Below the pieces are notes generated by a model that was not told the DNA's origin, searched no databases, and saw only the letters and a program-made list of their open reading frames with translations. A stretch of 64,000 nucleotides of DNA, taken from Dromiciops gliroides (lineage: Eukaryota; Chordata; Mammalia; Microbiotheria; Microbiotheriidae). Each line of letters starts with the position of its first letter. Within the stretch, counting starts at the first letter, position 1. The stretch covers positions 81,874,882 to 81,938,881 of the forward strand of contig NC_057864.1 in assembly GCF_019393635.1 (NCBI RefSeq), written 5' to 3'. Both the position numbers and the translations under genes were made by a program. Of this stretch, positions 1 to 12,522 are shown one piece after another.

Positions 1-560
1 GTGAGATGAAGTGTCATATGAGGAGAACAGAGTAGAGCTTGGTTGGATCTCAGAGTATGGGAGGTGGAATAAAATCCAATGAGTCTGGAAAGATAGGTTT
101 GAGTAAGATTGTGGAAGGCTTTAAAAGTCAAAGATCAATTTCTATTTGATCCTAGAGGCATGAGGCAGCCTTGACTTTAGAGAGTAGGCAAGTCACATGC
201 TCACAGATTCCCTTGAGTGAAATGACTTTGATTCAGTGGCGATGATGTACTAAAGTGGAGAGAAAACTGATGTGAAGAAGAGTTAGCAGGCTATTGCTAT
301 AATGTAGGTGAAAGATGATTAGGGCATGTAATATGGTATGTGTCTGAGTAGAGGGAGTAGGAAAGATTCAAGAGACATAAGAAAACTTAGTATTTGATCA
401 ATTATGTGAAGAACACGAGAGTCAAGGAACAATTTTAATGTCAAAGATATCACTTCAAAGTCACAGTGAAGAGTAAGAATAGAAAGGTAGACACTATGTT
501 TCCATTAATGCAGTTTAAGATTAGATAAAGTTTTCATTTGTTTTTTACTAGAATTGTTAT
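1..560. other. Unassigned 5' edge of the window, possibly an old repeat
   Basis: No open reading frame or clear repeat boundary is visible. The stretch around 120-420 (GATCCTAGAGGCA motif, then purine-rich text such as GTGGAGAGAAAACTGATG) resembles an old interspersed repeat that also seems to lie at 13610-14130, but I cannot name its family. Weak call. Confidence 0.3.
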
Positions 561-624
561 TTACTGGACTATATTGATCTTGTGGACAATTTAAAAAAAA
601 GATTGGTTTTTTTGCCTAAATGGC

Positions 625-760
625 TACCAATGAACAAATATTTACTAATTATCTACTGTGTGCCACACACTGTACTAATCAAGAAGATTAGAAAGACACT
701 ATTGAAACAGGGACTGACTTCAAGGAGCTTCCATTAGAATTTAAAGAAATTTCTTGCCAT
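625..760 (+). repeat. Old mammal-wide repeat fragment, class not assigned
   Basis: The text AACAAATATTTACTAATTAT, then a CTACTGTGTGCCA-like block and CAAGGAGCTTCCATTAGAAT, follows a pattern that recurs in mammalian genomes as an ancient repeat. I do not know its class with certainty. Confidence 0.4.
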
Positions 761-984
761 TCAATAGTGTTATAATTGTTTTTTTTTATAAAAACTTCAG
801 AACTTAAACAGTAGTAAATTCATTTTGATTGTTTTAACCCTGTCTTTTAACATTCAAAATAAACATATTATAACAAGAGACAATGTGACATATAAACAAA
901 CATTCAGAACACTGCATAAAGATCAAAACAAAACAGAACAAAAAACCCAAAAAGCATACAAAAAAAACCTGACATCAACTTCCA

Positions 985-1195
985 CCTCTGATTCTTATTT
1001 TCAGTGTGCTCCTGGGTTAGTCACTTAATTTCTTTCTTTCTCTCCTTTGGCTCAAAAAGGAAAATAACAACAACAACATCAAATAATAATAACAGTAATA
1101 TCTATTCTCCTAGAGTTTTTTTTCTCTAAGATTTAAATGAAATGTTTCTAAAGATTGACAGTGCTATATAAATCTAAATCATTATTTATCCTAAA
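985..1195 (+). repeat. MIR / CORE-SINE fragment
   Basis: A diverged MIR core is visible (CTCCTGGGTTAGTCACTTAA), followed by the MIR 3' part (AGTGCTATATAAATCTAAAT). The head is missing. A short reading frame overlapping it at 825-1028 is not a gene. Confidence 0.55.
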
Positions 1196-3457
1196 GCCAT
1201 CATGTTACTTGAAATTTTCGTTTATTATCTCTGATTTTTACCATGCCCTAATGAATAAGTATATCTTGATTCAAGTCATCAATAAATGTGTCTTTAGGAC
1301 AGGATTAAGTACATAAGTCCTGGGCATAACACTGAGACCTCCCTGCAAGCTGACTTGTTACTCAAATCTGTCATCTCCTGGATCTAAATGTTTCTGCTAA
1401 TGATACATGTCACAATTCAACTATGCCATCTAATCCTATGAAAGTTTTCTCAATGAACACCAGACATGGGGATATTATGATAATTGACTTCCTCATTTTC
1501 TCTGGAAATAAGCTTATCAGAGCATAAGAGTTCTCCAGTAATTATGCATCACTGCATACTTTAGTCATGAAAACAGCCTATCTTTTTGAAACATAAATTT
1601 GCTTGATAATCTTCTTTACTTTTCCTCTTATTAACCTTGCTTTTGTCTTTGTTGAGCTATTGTATTATGTAATCTACATATACATTTCCACTGAACAATG
1701 AAAAATGCTTATTTTTAATTCTATAGTAGCTCTATAAATTGTCCATATAACTAAATATTATAATCTAAAGAATAGACATTCTTTATCCACTTTTGTCTGT
1801 TTGTTTTAGTTTAATTGTTTTTTTTTCCTTCTGTTGATGATTAAACCAAGCTCTTTTGTGTAGCTGTAGATTTTATTCAGAAGGCTGTTCAATGTTATAG
1901 GGCTCAATGCAATAAGCATCATGTCTACTATGAACAGGGACATTCAGAACACTTTATTACTTTTAGGGAATATTTTTTGCCAACTTGAACTCTCTTCTTG
2001 ATTTCAGGAATTCTAGGCTTAGTTTGCCTTCAATCAAAACTATTTTGGTAATCTTTTGTTTCTATTTATTTTATAAAAATACTGTTCATGGAATCCTCTA
2101 ATCCATTTTTGCAAGATTTGGACAGCACGCTCTATACTATGAACTAGCCCTCAGCTGGGCAAATAAGTCAAATCCTTGCTGAGTAAAGGTCGTGTAAGAA
2201 CTTTTGTAATTTTCCATATGATAATTGATTAGCATATTAAAATTCTATATACAGCCATTCTCGTCAGCTTCAATGCCTCCATTCCTTACCAACCATCAAA
2301 CATATTTTTAAATAGGTTATGATGGAATTGTCTTAATTGCATATTACAGTTTTGTATTATTTTTATTCTTCTAGCTTTCTTCTATTTTTATTATTGCTTT
2401 AACAAGTTGGCTTGAGGGTACTCAGACAACGTAGTAATGGTTGATTCCCACTTCAGTAATGAGGCATTATTGAAGAGTTAACATGAATGCATTACTTATT
2501 ATTGGGGGGGGGGGGTTGGACATCCTCACTGTACATATAATGCTACTTTTCTCTATCATATTGTGAAGGATATCAGGAGAGACTTCTATCAAATATCTTA
2601 CTGAAATCTATAGCTCTTCCCTTATCTACCAGTCTAAGAATTGTGGAAGAAAAGGAAAAAAAGAAATAATATTTGTTTAGGTTAGGTTGGAATTTGTGTC
2701 TGCCTTGAATCAAGACAAAACCAATACCATATCAGGTAGAAGAGTATTATCTGTTCCATAAAGATTTACTTTTTCAAAGACAGTTCTCTAACCTCACTCA
2801 CTAATGCTGTCTAGGGTATATTTGAGTAAAAACAAAAACAAAAAAAAACTTCCCTAGGTCAAATCTGTTTATCATCTTGTACCTTAAAGGGATTTTGTCC
2901 TCAGCAGAGATGAAGGGGATGCTCATTTTTGCACAATATATGTAATGGATATTCTTGATCTATTCATTAGAAACAGAGATCCAATTTTCATTTATCTAGC
3001 TTATGTTGCAATCCCAAGGACACAACTAGAGACATGGAAACTGGAATTAATTTCTTCTGACAGTGTTCCAGGTGAATGGTCATAATCTAGAAGTGTCTAT
3101 AGGAAGAGTCACAAAAGAGATAGTAGAACCTTTACATGTAACTGAAAAAAATAAAATAAAACAAAATGAAATGGGCTGCCTCACCAAAAAATAAAATAAA
3201 ATAAAAAAGAGAGATACTATAGCATTGTTGTAGTCTTTGGAATCAAGAACTAGCAACCAATAAGGAAAGAATTTGGAACAAAAAGTTTTAAAAATCAATG
3301 TTAGAATTTGTTTTTATGTGTAATTTGAAAAAAAATAGCAACCCAAAATTAAAAAAAAATAATCTGGCAACCTATAAATTAATTATTATTAAAATTAATT
3401 AATAAAATAAATTAATTTAATTTATTAATAAAATGATTACATTGGCCAGAAAAAAAA
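1196..3457. other. Unassigned AT-rich sequence
   Basis: No gene or repeat that I can name. It contains a run of 12 G at 2504-2515, an AAAATA-type A-rich stretch near 3145-3210 and an AT-only stretch at 3340-3430. The antisense 72-residue reading frame at 3080-3298 is low complexity over the A-rich stretch and is not supported. Confidence 0.5.
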
Positions 3458-3906
3458 GAATTCTGCCCAACATTTAAAGAACACTTAATTCCAATACTAT
3501 GCAAACTATCTGGAAAAATAGATGAGAAAGGAATTCTACTAAATTCCTTTTATGACACCAATATAGTGTTGATACCTAAACAATGCAGAGTCAAAACAGA
3601 AAAAGAAAATTACAAATTTCCCTAATAAATATTGACACAAAAATCTTTAATAAAATATTAGCTAAGAGATTACAGCAATTTATCACCAGGATAATACACT
3701 ATGAGAAAGTAGGATTTATGCCAGGAATGCAGGGCTAGTTCAACATTAGGAAAACTATCAACATGATGAACTACATCAATAACAAAACTAACCAAAATCA
3801 TATGACTATCTTAATAGATGCATAGAAATATTTTGACAAAATCCAGCACTCATTTATAGTAAAAACAGTAGAGAGCATATGAATAAGTGGAGTTTTCCTT
3901 AAAATA

Positions 3907-4278
3907 ATGAGTAGGATCTACCTTAAACCATCAGCAAACATTCTATGTAATGGGGATAAGTTTCAGGTATTCAAAATAAGATTATGGGTGAAACAGGGAT
4001 GTCCATTATCACATCTATTATTTAATAACATACTAGAAATGTTAGCTTTAGCAATAAAAGAAGAAAAAGGAATAAAAGGAATTACAATAGTCAAGTGGGA
4101 AACAAAACTACCACTCTTTGCAGATGATATGATGGTATACTTAGAGAATCCTAGAGAATCAACTAAAAAAGTACTTGAAAAAATTAACAACTTTAGCAAA
4201 TTTGCAGGATATGAAATAAATCCACATAAATCATCAGCATTTCTATACATGAAGAACAAAATCCCAAGCAAGATATAG
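3907..4278 (+). pseudogene. L1 ORF2 reverse-transcriptase fragment
   Basis: This 123-codon open piece encodes part of the L1 reverse transcriptase, which copies L1 RNA at a nicked genomic target. The FADD catalytic box (residues 71-74) and the upstream QGCPLS motif are intact. The frame is closed on both sides by stops and frameshifts, and the endonuclease domain is absent, so no functional ORF2 protein can be made. The antisense frame at 3963-4271 is its shadow. Confidence 0.9.
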
Positions 4279-6019
4279 AAAGAGAAATTCCTTTAAAGCA
4301 ATGGTAGACAATACTTGCCAAGAAAAACCCAGGAACTCTATGAACAAAATCATGAAACCCTTTTCACACAAATAAAATCAGATCTAAATAATTGGAAAAA
4401 TATCAATTGCTAATGGTTATGCTGAGCTAAAATATTAATAATGACAATTCTACCTAAATTAATTTATTTATCCAGTGCCATACCAATCAGACTACCTAAA
4501 AATTATTGTATAGAATTAGAAAAATACTAACAAAATTCATCTGGAAGAACAAAAGGTCAAGAATATCAAGGGAACTAATGAAGAAATGCACAGGAAGGTG
4601 GGCTAGTTGTACCAAATATGAAGCTAAAGTGGAAAGCAGCAGTCATCAAAACTATTTGGCCCTGGCTATGAAATAGAGAAGTGGATCACTGGAATAGGTT
4701 AGGCACAGGAAACAAAGTAATAGATTATTATAGTAATCTACTGTTTGTTAAACTAAAAGATGCCAACTTCTGCAATAGGAACTTAGTATTTGACAAAAAC
4801 TGCTGTGAAAACTAGATGATAGTATGGCAGAAACTAGGCAGAGACCAATTTCTTACACCATACACTAAAATAAGGTAAAAATGAGGACAAGATTTAGACA
4901 TAAAGGTTGATATCATAGGTAAATTAGGAGAGGAAGGAATAGTGTCCTTCTCATATCTATGTAGAGGAAAACAACTTATGACCAAACAAGAGACAGAATA
5001 TTATGAAATGTAAGATGGAAGACTGATTATATTAATTTAAAAAGTTTCTGTACAAACAGAAGCAATATAGCCAAAATTGGAAGGAAAGTAGAAATCTGGG
5101 AAATAATTTTTACAGCCCATATTTCTTTTAAAGTCTTCATTTCCAAAATATATAGGGAACTAAATCAAATTTATAAGAATGCAAGTCATTCCCCAATTGA
5201 GAAATGGTCAAAGGATATGAACAGGCAGTTTTCTGATGAAGAAATCAAATCTATCTATTGCCATATGAAAAAAAAATGCTCTAAGTCACTATTGATTAGA
5301 GAGGTGCAAATTAAAACAATTCTGAGGTACCATCTCACATCTATTAGATTGGTTAATATGACAAAAAAGTAAAATAATAAATTTTGGAGAAGCTGTGGAA
5401 AAATCGGAACAGTAATTCATTGTTGGTGGATTTGTGAACTGATCCAATCATTCTGGAGAGCAATCGAAAATTATGCCCAAAGGGCTATGAGACTGTGCAT
5501 ACCTTTTGACCCAGTAATACCACTATTAGGTCTGTATGCCAAAGAGATTGTAGAAGAGGGAAAAGGACCCACATGTATAAAATTATTTATAGAAGCTCTC
5601 TTTGTGGTGGCAAAGAATTGGAAATCAAGGGAATATTCATCAACTGTGGAAGGGTTCAACAATTTGTGGTATATGAATGTAATGGAATACTATATGAAAG
5701 TGTTGTAAGAAATGATGAGCAGGCAGATTTCAGAAATAACTGTAAAGACTTAATTGGACTGATGCTGGGTCAAGTGAACAGAACCAGGAAGAAAACATTA
5801 TGCATTTTAACAGCAACACTGTGTGATGATCAATAGTGATAGACATCACTTTTGACCTAAAACAATTCCAAAGAACTCATGATATAAAATGTTCTCCACA
5901 TCCAGAAAAAAAGAACTGTGGATTCTGAATGCAGATTGAAACATATTGTTTCTACTTTCTTTTTGTTTTCTTTTTTGAGGTTTTTCCCTTTTGTTCTGAT
6001 TCTTCTTTCACAACATGAC

Positions 6020-6491
6020 TGTGAGAAATGGGTAGTTGTCTCCTCTCAATGTGGATATAACAGTCAGTCATACTCCCCCTGACCTGTTTGTAGGACAAAG
6101 GTCTCAGATCCCCTCCTCCCCCTCAGGTTAGCAAGGTCACATGGTTCAAGGATCCCTGGTCTCAATTAGGTCCTCTCCAGAGTTCTGTCCATATAAGGAA
6201 GTATAAGGTCCACTCCTGAGTTATGCCCATACAAGGAAGAGGGGTGGGAATACTGTGTTCCGATTAGCTAGTGTTTGCGCATAGATTGTAACCCCGACCA
6301 GTGATGAAAAAGGGGAAGGTCCATTTGCATTAGAGACTAGGGTATAAAACAAGGCCTGTGAGCCCCCTTTCTGGGCACCCACTAACTGCACACTAGGGTG
6401 CCTCTTTCTCATGAGAAGAAAATAAAGCCTTTGTCACCTTGCTGCTGAGTTCCTGAGAATTATTGAGAAGAGGATGGATTTTTCCCTCACA
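6020..6491 (+). mobile_element. Solo LTR (472 bp) with 5-bp target duplication
   Basis: The element begins TGTGAGAAATG and ends CCCTCACA, giving the TG...CA ends of a retroviral LTR. It is flanked by ATGAC on both sides (6015-6019 and 6492-6496), and the flanks rejoin into the L1 3' UTR. A TATA box (GGGTATAAAACA, about 6340) lies some 80 bases before the polyadenylation signal AATAAAGCC (about 6420). It belongs to the same family as the antisense copy at 36339-36842, with which it shares for example ATGCAAATGGAC in reverse complement. No internal viral sequence is present, as expected after LTR-LTR recombination. Confidence 0.9.
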
Positions 6492-6687
6492 ATGACTAAT
6501 GCAGAAATATGTTTAATGTGATTGTACATATACAAGCTATATCAGATTGCTTTGAGTCTTGGGTAGGCGAGAGAAAAGGGAGGGAGGGAGAAAAATTTGG
6601 AACTGAAAATGTTATGAAAACAAATGTTGAAAACTATCTTTACATGTAACTGGAAAATAATAAAATATTTTTTATGATAAAAAATTT

Positions 6688-8958
6688 AATTGGAAAGTAA
6701 ATAATCTAATCCTAAAAATGAGTGGGTCAAAGAACAAATCAGAGAAACAATAGTGTCATAAAAGAGAATGCCAGTTGGGCAACTAGGTGGCACAGTGGAT
6801 AAAGCACTGGCCCTGGATTCCAGAGGACCTGAGTTCAAATCTAGTATCTGATACTTGACACTTACTAGCTCTGTGACCCTGGGCAAGTACAACCCTCGTT
6901 GCCTCAAAAAAAAAAAAAAAAGACAAAGAGAATGACAATGAGACAACATACAAAAATTATGGAATGGAGTCAAAAGAGTGAAAATTAATATCTCTAAATG
7001 TTTACAATGAATTGGGCATGCAACTAAAAAAAAAGCTAGAAAAAGAATAAATTAAAACTCCCCACTTAAACACCAAATTAAAAAATCTTGAAAATCAAAG
7101 GAAAGATTAATAAAATTGAAAATAAGAAAGACACCGAATTAATAAATAAAACCAAGAGCTAGTTTTATGAAAAAATCAATAAAATAGATAAATCATTGAA
7201 TAATTTGCTTAAGAAGGAAAGAAAACCAAATTACCAATATTAAAAATTGAAAGGGCAAATTTACCACCAATTATATGGAAATTAACGCAATAATTAAGAA
7301 CTATTTTGTGCAACTGTATACCACTAAATCTTAAAATTGAAGTGAAATGGATGGAAATTTACTAAAAACATAAATTGCCAAGATTAACAGTAGAATACAT
7401 AGATTACCCAAATTTACAAAAAGTAATTGAACAAGCATTCATTAACCTCCCTAAGAAAAATTCCCCAGGGCCAGATAAACTTACAAGTGAATTCTAGCAA
7501 GTGATGAAAGAACAATGTATTCAAATGCTACATAAACTATTTGGAAAATAGACTAAAAAGAATGTTACCAAATTCCTTTTATGATGTAAATATGATACTG
7601 ATACCTAAACCAGGAAGAGCTGAGAAAAAAGAAAGAAAGAAAAAGAAAGAAAACCAGAGACCAATTTCCCTAATGAATAATTGATGCAAACATTTAAAAA
7701 AGATACTAGTAAGGAAATTAAAGCACTATATCACTAGAATCACACAGCATGCCCAAATGGGATTTATACCAGGAATTCAGGACTGGTTCAATATTAGGAA
7801 AACTATTAGCATAATTAACCATATCAAATTCAACACCAACAGAAAGCATATGATTATCTCGATACATCTTGAAAAAGCTTTTGACAAAATACAGCACACT
7901 TTCCTATCAAACACACTAGAACATAGGAGTAAATGGAGCTTTCCTGTAAATGATAAGGATTATCTGTCTAAAACCATCAGCAAGCATTATCTGTAATGGG
8001 GAATAAGATAAAAGCATTCCCAATAAGATCAGGGGTGGAAAAAAGATGCCTATTATGATGAATATTTTTATTCAATATTGTACTAGAAATGTTAGCTTTA
8101 GCAATAAGAGAAGAAAAAGAAATTGAACGAATATGAATAGGCAATGAGGAAACAAAACTATCACTCTTCATAGATGATATGATACTATATTTAGAGAATC
8201 ATAAAAAATCAATTAAAAACTATTTGAAACAATTATAAAATTTAGCAATTACAGGATATAAAATACACTCACAAAATCATCAGCATTTTTTTACATATTA
8301 CCAACAAATACCACCAGCAAGAGAGAAATAAATTACATTTAAAATAACTGTAGACAATATAAAATATTTGGTAATATAACGGCCACAACAAACCCAAGAA
8401 CTATATGAACAGAATTACAAAATACTTTTTACACAAATTAAGTCAGACCTAAACAATTGGAAAAAACAGCAATTCTTTATGGGAAGGCTGAGCTAGTATA
8501 ATACAAATTACTATTCTCCCTAAATTTACTTATTCAGTGCCATACCGATCAAATTACCAAAAATACTTTTATAGAGCTAGAAAAAATCATAACAAATTTC
8601 ATCTGGAAAACCAAAGTGTCAGTGATATCAAGGCATCTTAAGAAAAAAAAATCAATGAAAGTGACCTAGCCATACCATATCTGGAACTATATTATCAAGT
8701 GGCAATCATCAAAACTAAATGGTACTGGATAAGAAAAAGAGTGGCAGATCAGGGAAATAAATTAGGTATATGAGACAATGGGAAATAACTTTAGCAATCT
8801 GATGTTTGATAAATTCAAATACCTCAGCTTTTGCTATAAGAACTCACTGACAAAAACTGCTAGGAAAATTATAAAACTGCTTGGCAGGAAATAGGTATAA
8901 ACAAAAATGTTACACTATAAACCAATATAATGTAAAAATAGGTCCATTATTTAAGACA
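6688..8958 (+). mobile_element. L1 LINE fragment, ORF2 without 3' end
   Basis: A second sense L1 begins right after the A-rich tail of the preceding copy. It covers ORF2 from upstream of the reverse transcriptase (GAGTGGGTCAAA) through the palm (open piece 7757-7996; catalytic box changed to IDDM near 8170) and stops near 8958 in the GACATAAAGGGTGATA region. The rest of ORF2 and the 3' UTR are missing. It is more diverged than the copies at 24 and 51 kb and is interrupted by a SINE. Confidence 0.85.
6777..6921 (+). repeat. CORE-SINE (short, poly-A type)
   Basis: The head GGGCAACTAGGTGGCACAGT, the internal promoter B-box region GAGTTCAAATCT and the MIR-like core GTGACCCTGGGCAAGT are present, ending in an A16 tail. 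The insertion is in the L1 fragment. Confidence 0.92.
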
Positions 8959-10194
8959 TAAAGGGTGATAGTGTTTCTTGTTTTGTTTTGTTTTGTTGTT
9001 GTTGTTTCTGTTTTCTTTGTTTTCTTTTTGTTTTTATTTTTACCTGAGATAAAACACAATCTGACATTTTGCTCCATGACAAATATAAACCATTGCTTTA
9101 AAAACTTCCTTTTTTACTTCATTCTCTAGCTCAATGTTGAAGTAAAAAGAGCATTAAGGACCTTATATTTCAAACAAAAAGGAGAAGGACTAGATAATGG
9201 AAAAGGAGACTTTATATGACACACACAAGGAAGGATATGTTTCTTTCACTCATGTCAAATTGTAAAAAAATTAAAATAAAAAGAGAATATATAAAGAAGA
9301 TACATATAAGCCTTATTAACCATATTTTGGCAGGGCATTAATATGTCTCATGGCAATTCAATGTAGAAGTCATGAAAAATATATAGGTGTGAGATAATTT
9401 TATTCAGAGATGTAGCTGTCTGATTAAATGTTTTTTTTAACAATTCTGAATGAAAGACCCTTAGAGAATAAAAGATTCAGTGAGAAGCCCTGATATATTT
9501 TGACATGTTTGTGAATATAAAACCAATTTTATGAAGATTAAACATTGATCCAGGTGGAAGAAGGAGTTGAGCAAGCTGGTAAGTCTGTTTCCCAAGGTAA
9601 CTTTCTCTTTATTGGAAAAAACCAGCCATATGCTACCAATGTAATGCATAGTGCAGCTTTAATCTACCTTCCTTATCTCCCTCCCCACTATTTAACCCAA
9701 GTTTCATGGATGTAAAAGCTACATGGATGAGAAAGACAGATTTTTCCTTATAACATGTTAGAGAGCAGGAAGAGAGTTAGAAAGTATGTTTCCAGAGCAA
9801 AATGTGATAAATTATAAGTAGCTGTCCAAGACCTTATGCCCCAAAGGGATCAAAGACTGGATTAAATATGATAACAATTTTCAATGCCAAAAAAAAAAAA
9901 TCTGTATACCTTAGGTCTCAGGGACAGGGAAGAAGAATTAGCCATTTATTCTTCAAGTCACTGAGTCCCAAAAGGATGGAGGGTAAAATTTATACTTATG
10001 CCAGATAGGAACAATGAAGGTTTGATTAGGTGGTGATGAATAATGAGTGACTTTCAGTCAGAACTTTACTAAAAATTAAGTAGATTTTTAAAGTACTAGA
10101 TTTATGTCTTTAAAAATCTTATCAACCCTGGGCTACAAATGGAACAAGCCAATTGCAATGCCTAGAAGTCTTCCATCTCATTAAAAGAATTCTG
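8959..10194. other. Unassigned sequence with a T/G-rich tract
   Basis: At 8975-9050 lies a T-rich tract with interspersed G (TTTTGTTTTGTTTTGTTGTT) directly at the broken L1 edge. It could be the antisense A-tail of a retrocopy inserted here, but I do not recognise the sequence that follows. No gene is seen to 10194. Confidence 0.4.
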
Positions 10195-10349
10195 GGGGGC
10201 AGCTAGATGGCTCAGTGGATAGAGCACCAGCCCTGGATTCAGGAGTACTTGAGTTTAAATCCGGCCTCAGACACTTAACACTTATGAGCTGTGTGACCCT
10301 GGGCAAGTCACTTAACCCCAATTGCCCCACAAAACAAACAAACAAAAAA
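10195..10349 (+). repeat. CORE-SINE (short, poly-A type)
   Basis: Complete copy: head GGGGGCAGCTAGATGGCTCA, core GTGACCCTGGGCAAGTCACT, tail of CAAA repeats. The reading frame across it (10215-10556) is not a gene. Confidence 0.93.
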
Positions 10350-10985
10350 TCTTATCAATCCTTACTATATCCTATCATCCCTGAAATTTATTATTTTATA
10401 TCTTACCCTGTGTTTCTTACCTCCTTGAAAAAACTTTCTACTCTCTTTGTCTCTACACCTCATCATCTCTGTCACTTGTCAGTCCTTGGTAGTTTGGCTT
10501 GTGAATCCCTGGCTCAAATAAAAGAACTCTCTCCAGAGTTACTAACAAGCTCTTGATTGTCAAAGCAATGATCTTTTTTCACCTTTTCTTTCTATTTTTT
10601 TTTGGAGGCAATTTGGTTTAAGGGACTTGCCCAAGGGTCTGACCTGGATTTGAACTCAGCTGCTTATGATTCCAGGGCCTCTATGCTATCCACCGCACCA
10701 CCTAACTGCCTTGCAGTAGTGTTTTTTCTATCTTCATCCCTCTCAGACTACAATGTTGGCCATCCTCTCCATCTGTTTATTCTATCCTTTCTTGGTTTTT
10801 ATGAGCATGGTGTCAATTCTCTTTTCTTTCTACCCACTCTTTCTCATTCTTCTTCGCTTTAATGCCCACATAAGCATGAATGTGACCTAGAGCCCTGACC
10901 TGCCTGGGCCTCATTCTCTTTTCTCTATATACTTTGTCATTTGGTGACTTCCTTATCTCCCAGGGCTTAGCTCTCAGACAATCAA
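10350..10985 (+). repeat. Possible old LINE (L2/CR1-type) fragment
   Basis: Pyrimidine-rich text with CTTCCTTATCTCCCAGGGCT and CTCCATCTG resembles decayed L2/CR1-type sequence, interrupted by an antisense SINE. Weak evidence; no domain can be read. Confidence 0.3.
10594..10711 (-). repeat. CORE-SINE, antisense
   Basis: Poly-T followed by GGAGGCAATTTGGTTTAAGG, then the reverse-complement core and head ending CCACCTAACTGCC. Part of the core is missing. Confidence 0.85.
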
Positions 10986-11869
10986 CAAGTATTCATACAC
11001 TCAGAGATGAGGTTTAGCCCTCTAGAAGCTTGTCCAATGAACTGCAGGGTTAGGTTCTTTATGTGCTTCACTCTAGAGAACCAAAGAAAATCTTACTTGA
11101 GACTTCTTGGACCACTTTTAGGGTCTTGCTACAAAATGCTAATCAGGTCTAAGACACCTATTGAATTTCTCCATAACAATGAAAAGCTTAATTCCCAATC
11201 ACACATCGCCAAATAGTAATGTATAATGACTTATATTTTCTCAGAAAGTAGACTGAAAAATATGAAAAAACACCTATTTATGGAACTTTTATATTTGTAT
11301 TGCAACTTTACCTTGATTTTGGATTTTACACACACAATTCCACCAGGACTATCACACTTGTCAGGCCAAGACCCTGTGCTTATTCTCTTGAATTCATTTC
11401 TCTAAGAAAATTGTAGGGGAAGAACATTTTTGCTCTTACCAATTGCCTCCAACTAAAGATCTCTGGAGCTACACATATCTCACAACTCACATGGTTGCTC
11501 TAACAGCTCTTTACATACTTTTCAGTTTCTGCTCAGTCATATATACTCACTAAAAGGACAAATGTAACCAATGTCCTCAAACTGAGGCTTAGCCTCACCT
11601 TTGCAAGATACAAGTGACCACAGTCTCCATTCTAAACAGGAGCTGTGTGGGGAGATGGGGCTAGAATACCAGATCCACCCCTATCCCTATAGAAAGGGGT
11701 TGTAAAAGTCATGCTATACTTAGCAGACCAGAAGAAAGATAACAATTGGAGCAATCAAGAGATTGTTAGTAACTTTGGAGAGAGTTATTTTATTTCAGCC
11801 AGGGAGTCAGAAGCCAAACTACAAAGGACTGACAAGCGATAGGACTTGTCATCAGCAGTTCCTTTGTGC
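10986..11869. other. Unassigned sequence
   Basis: No repeat or gene recognised. Two short open frames (11007-11216 and 11763-11978) have no recognisable content. Confidence 0.4.
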
Positions 11870-12115
11870 TAAGTCATATTTTAGTCATGTCCATTGCTTT
11901 GTGACCCTCCTTGATGTTTTCTTGGTAAGGATACTGGAGTGTTTTCCCATTTTCTTCTATAGCTCTTTTGACAGATGAGGAACTGAGGTAAATGAGGTGA
12001 AATGACTTGCCCAGGATCACACAGCTAATGTCTGAGAGCAGATTTGAATTCACAAAGAAGAGTTTTCCTGACTCCAGGCCTAGCATTCTATTTACTATGC
12101 CATGTAGCTGTCCCC
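11870..12115 (-). repeat. RTE-tailed CORE-SINE, antisense
   Basis: Read in reverse, this copy has the CORE-SINE head (rc of CATGTAGCTGTCCCC), the core, the MIR-like line CAGTTCCTCATCTGTC, and then a tail matching the 3' end of the RTE LINE at 34.5 kb (rc of TGTCCATTGCTTTGTGACCC). This is the longer marsupial SINE type that uses the RTE machinery rather than L1. Confidence 0.8.
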
Positions 12116-12239
12116 TCATATGCTTTAGCAAATTATAATATGGTATGAATCCTTGGCTCTTCATATAGTTTTTAAAATTGCTTAATAAATATTTGCTGAA
12201 CTTAATTATATTGAAGAAATATTCAAGTAATATATTATA

Positions 12240-12320
12240 ATGAAGTAATATTTGTAAAGATCTTAGCACAGTGCTGGAAAATAGTAGGCATTATACCAAT
12301 GTTTATTACCTCCCCTCTTT
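12240..12320 (+). repeat. MIR-type 3' fragment
   Basis: GATCTTAGCACAGTGCTGGA followed by ATAGTAGGCATTATACCAAT is a familiar tail of MIR-type SINEs. Head absent. Confidence 0.5.
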
Positions 12321-12361
12321 CAATTTACTCAGTTTATCTGGGTTTAAAAATAATAAATTCA

Positions 12362-12522
12362 GGGGCAGCTAGGTGGCACAGTGGATAGAGCACCAACCCT
12401 GGAGTCAGGAGTACCTGGGTTCAAATCTGGGCTCAGACACTTAACACTTACTAGCTGTGTAACCCTGGGCAAGTCACTTAACCCTAATTGCCTCACTTAA
12501 AAAACAAAAAAACAAAACAAAA
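12362..12522 (+). repeat. CORE-SINE (short, poly-A type)
   Basis: Complete copy with head GGGGCAGCTAGGTGGCACAG and an AAAACAAAA-type tail. Confidence 0.94.

Larger units (their letters stand above)
3458..6675 (+). mobile_element. L1 LINE, 5'-truncated, broken ORF2 plus 3' UTR
   Basis: A sense-strand L1 copy starts inside ORF2 and runs to the 3' end. The longest open piece, 3907-4278 (123 residues), is the reverse-transcriptase palm: KQGCPLS at residues 29-35 and the catalytic FADD at residues 71-74. Further pieces of the ORF2 C-terminal region are open at 5487-5708 and 5573-5836 in different frames, showing frameshifts. The 3' UTR is recognisable from AATGCAGAAATATGTTTAAT and ends in an A-rich tail near 6650-6675. 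A solo LTR lies inside the 3' UTR. The copy is dead. Confidence 0.92.

Noticed and set aside
3963-4271. 102-residue antisense frame
   Set aside because: Shadow of the L1 reverse-transcriptase frame on the other strand.
6777-6921. tRNA gene (tRNA-like head with B-box)
   Set aside because: The tRNA-like sequence is the head of a SINE followed by core and A-tail, as in all other copies.
10215-10556. 113-residue frame, with near-identical N-termini at 31816, 33635 and 49628
   Set aside because: The shared start (MDRAPALDSG-like) is the sense translation of the CORE-SINE; no protein family is implied.
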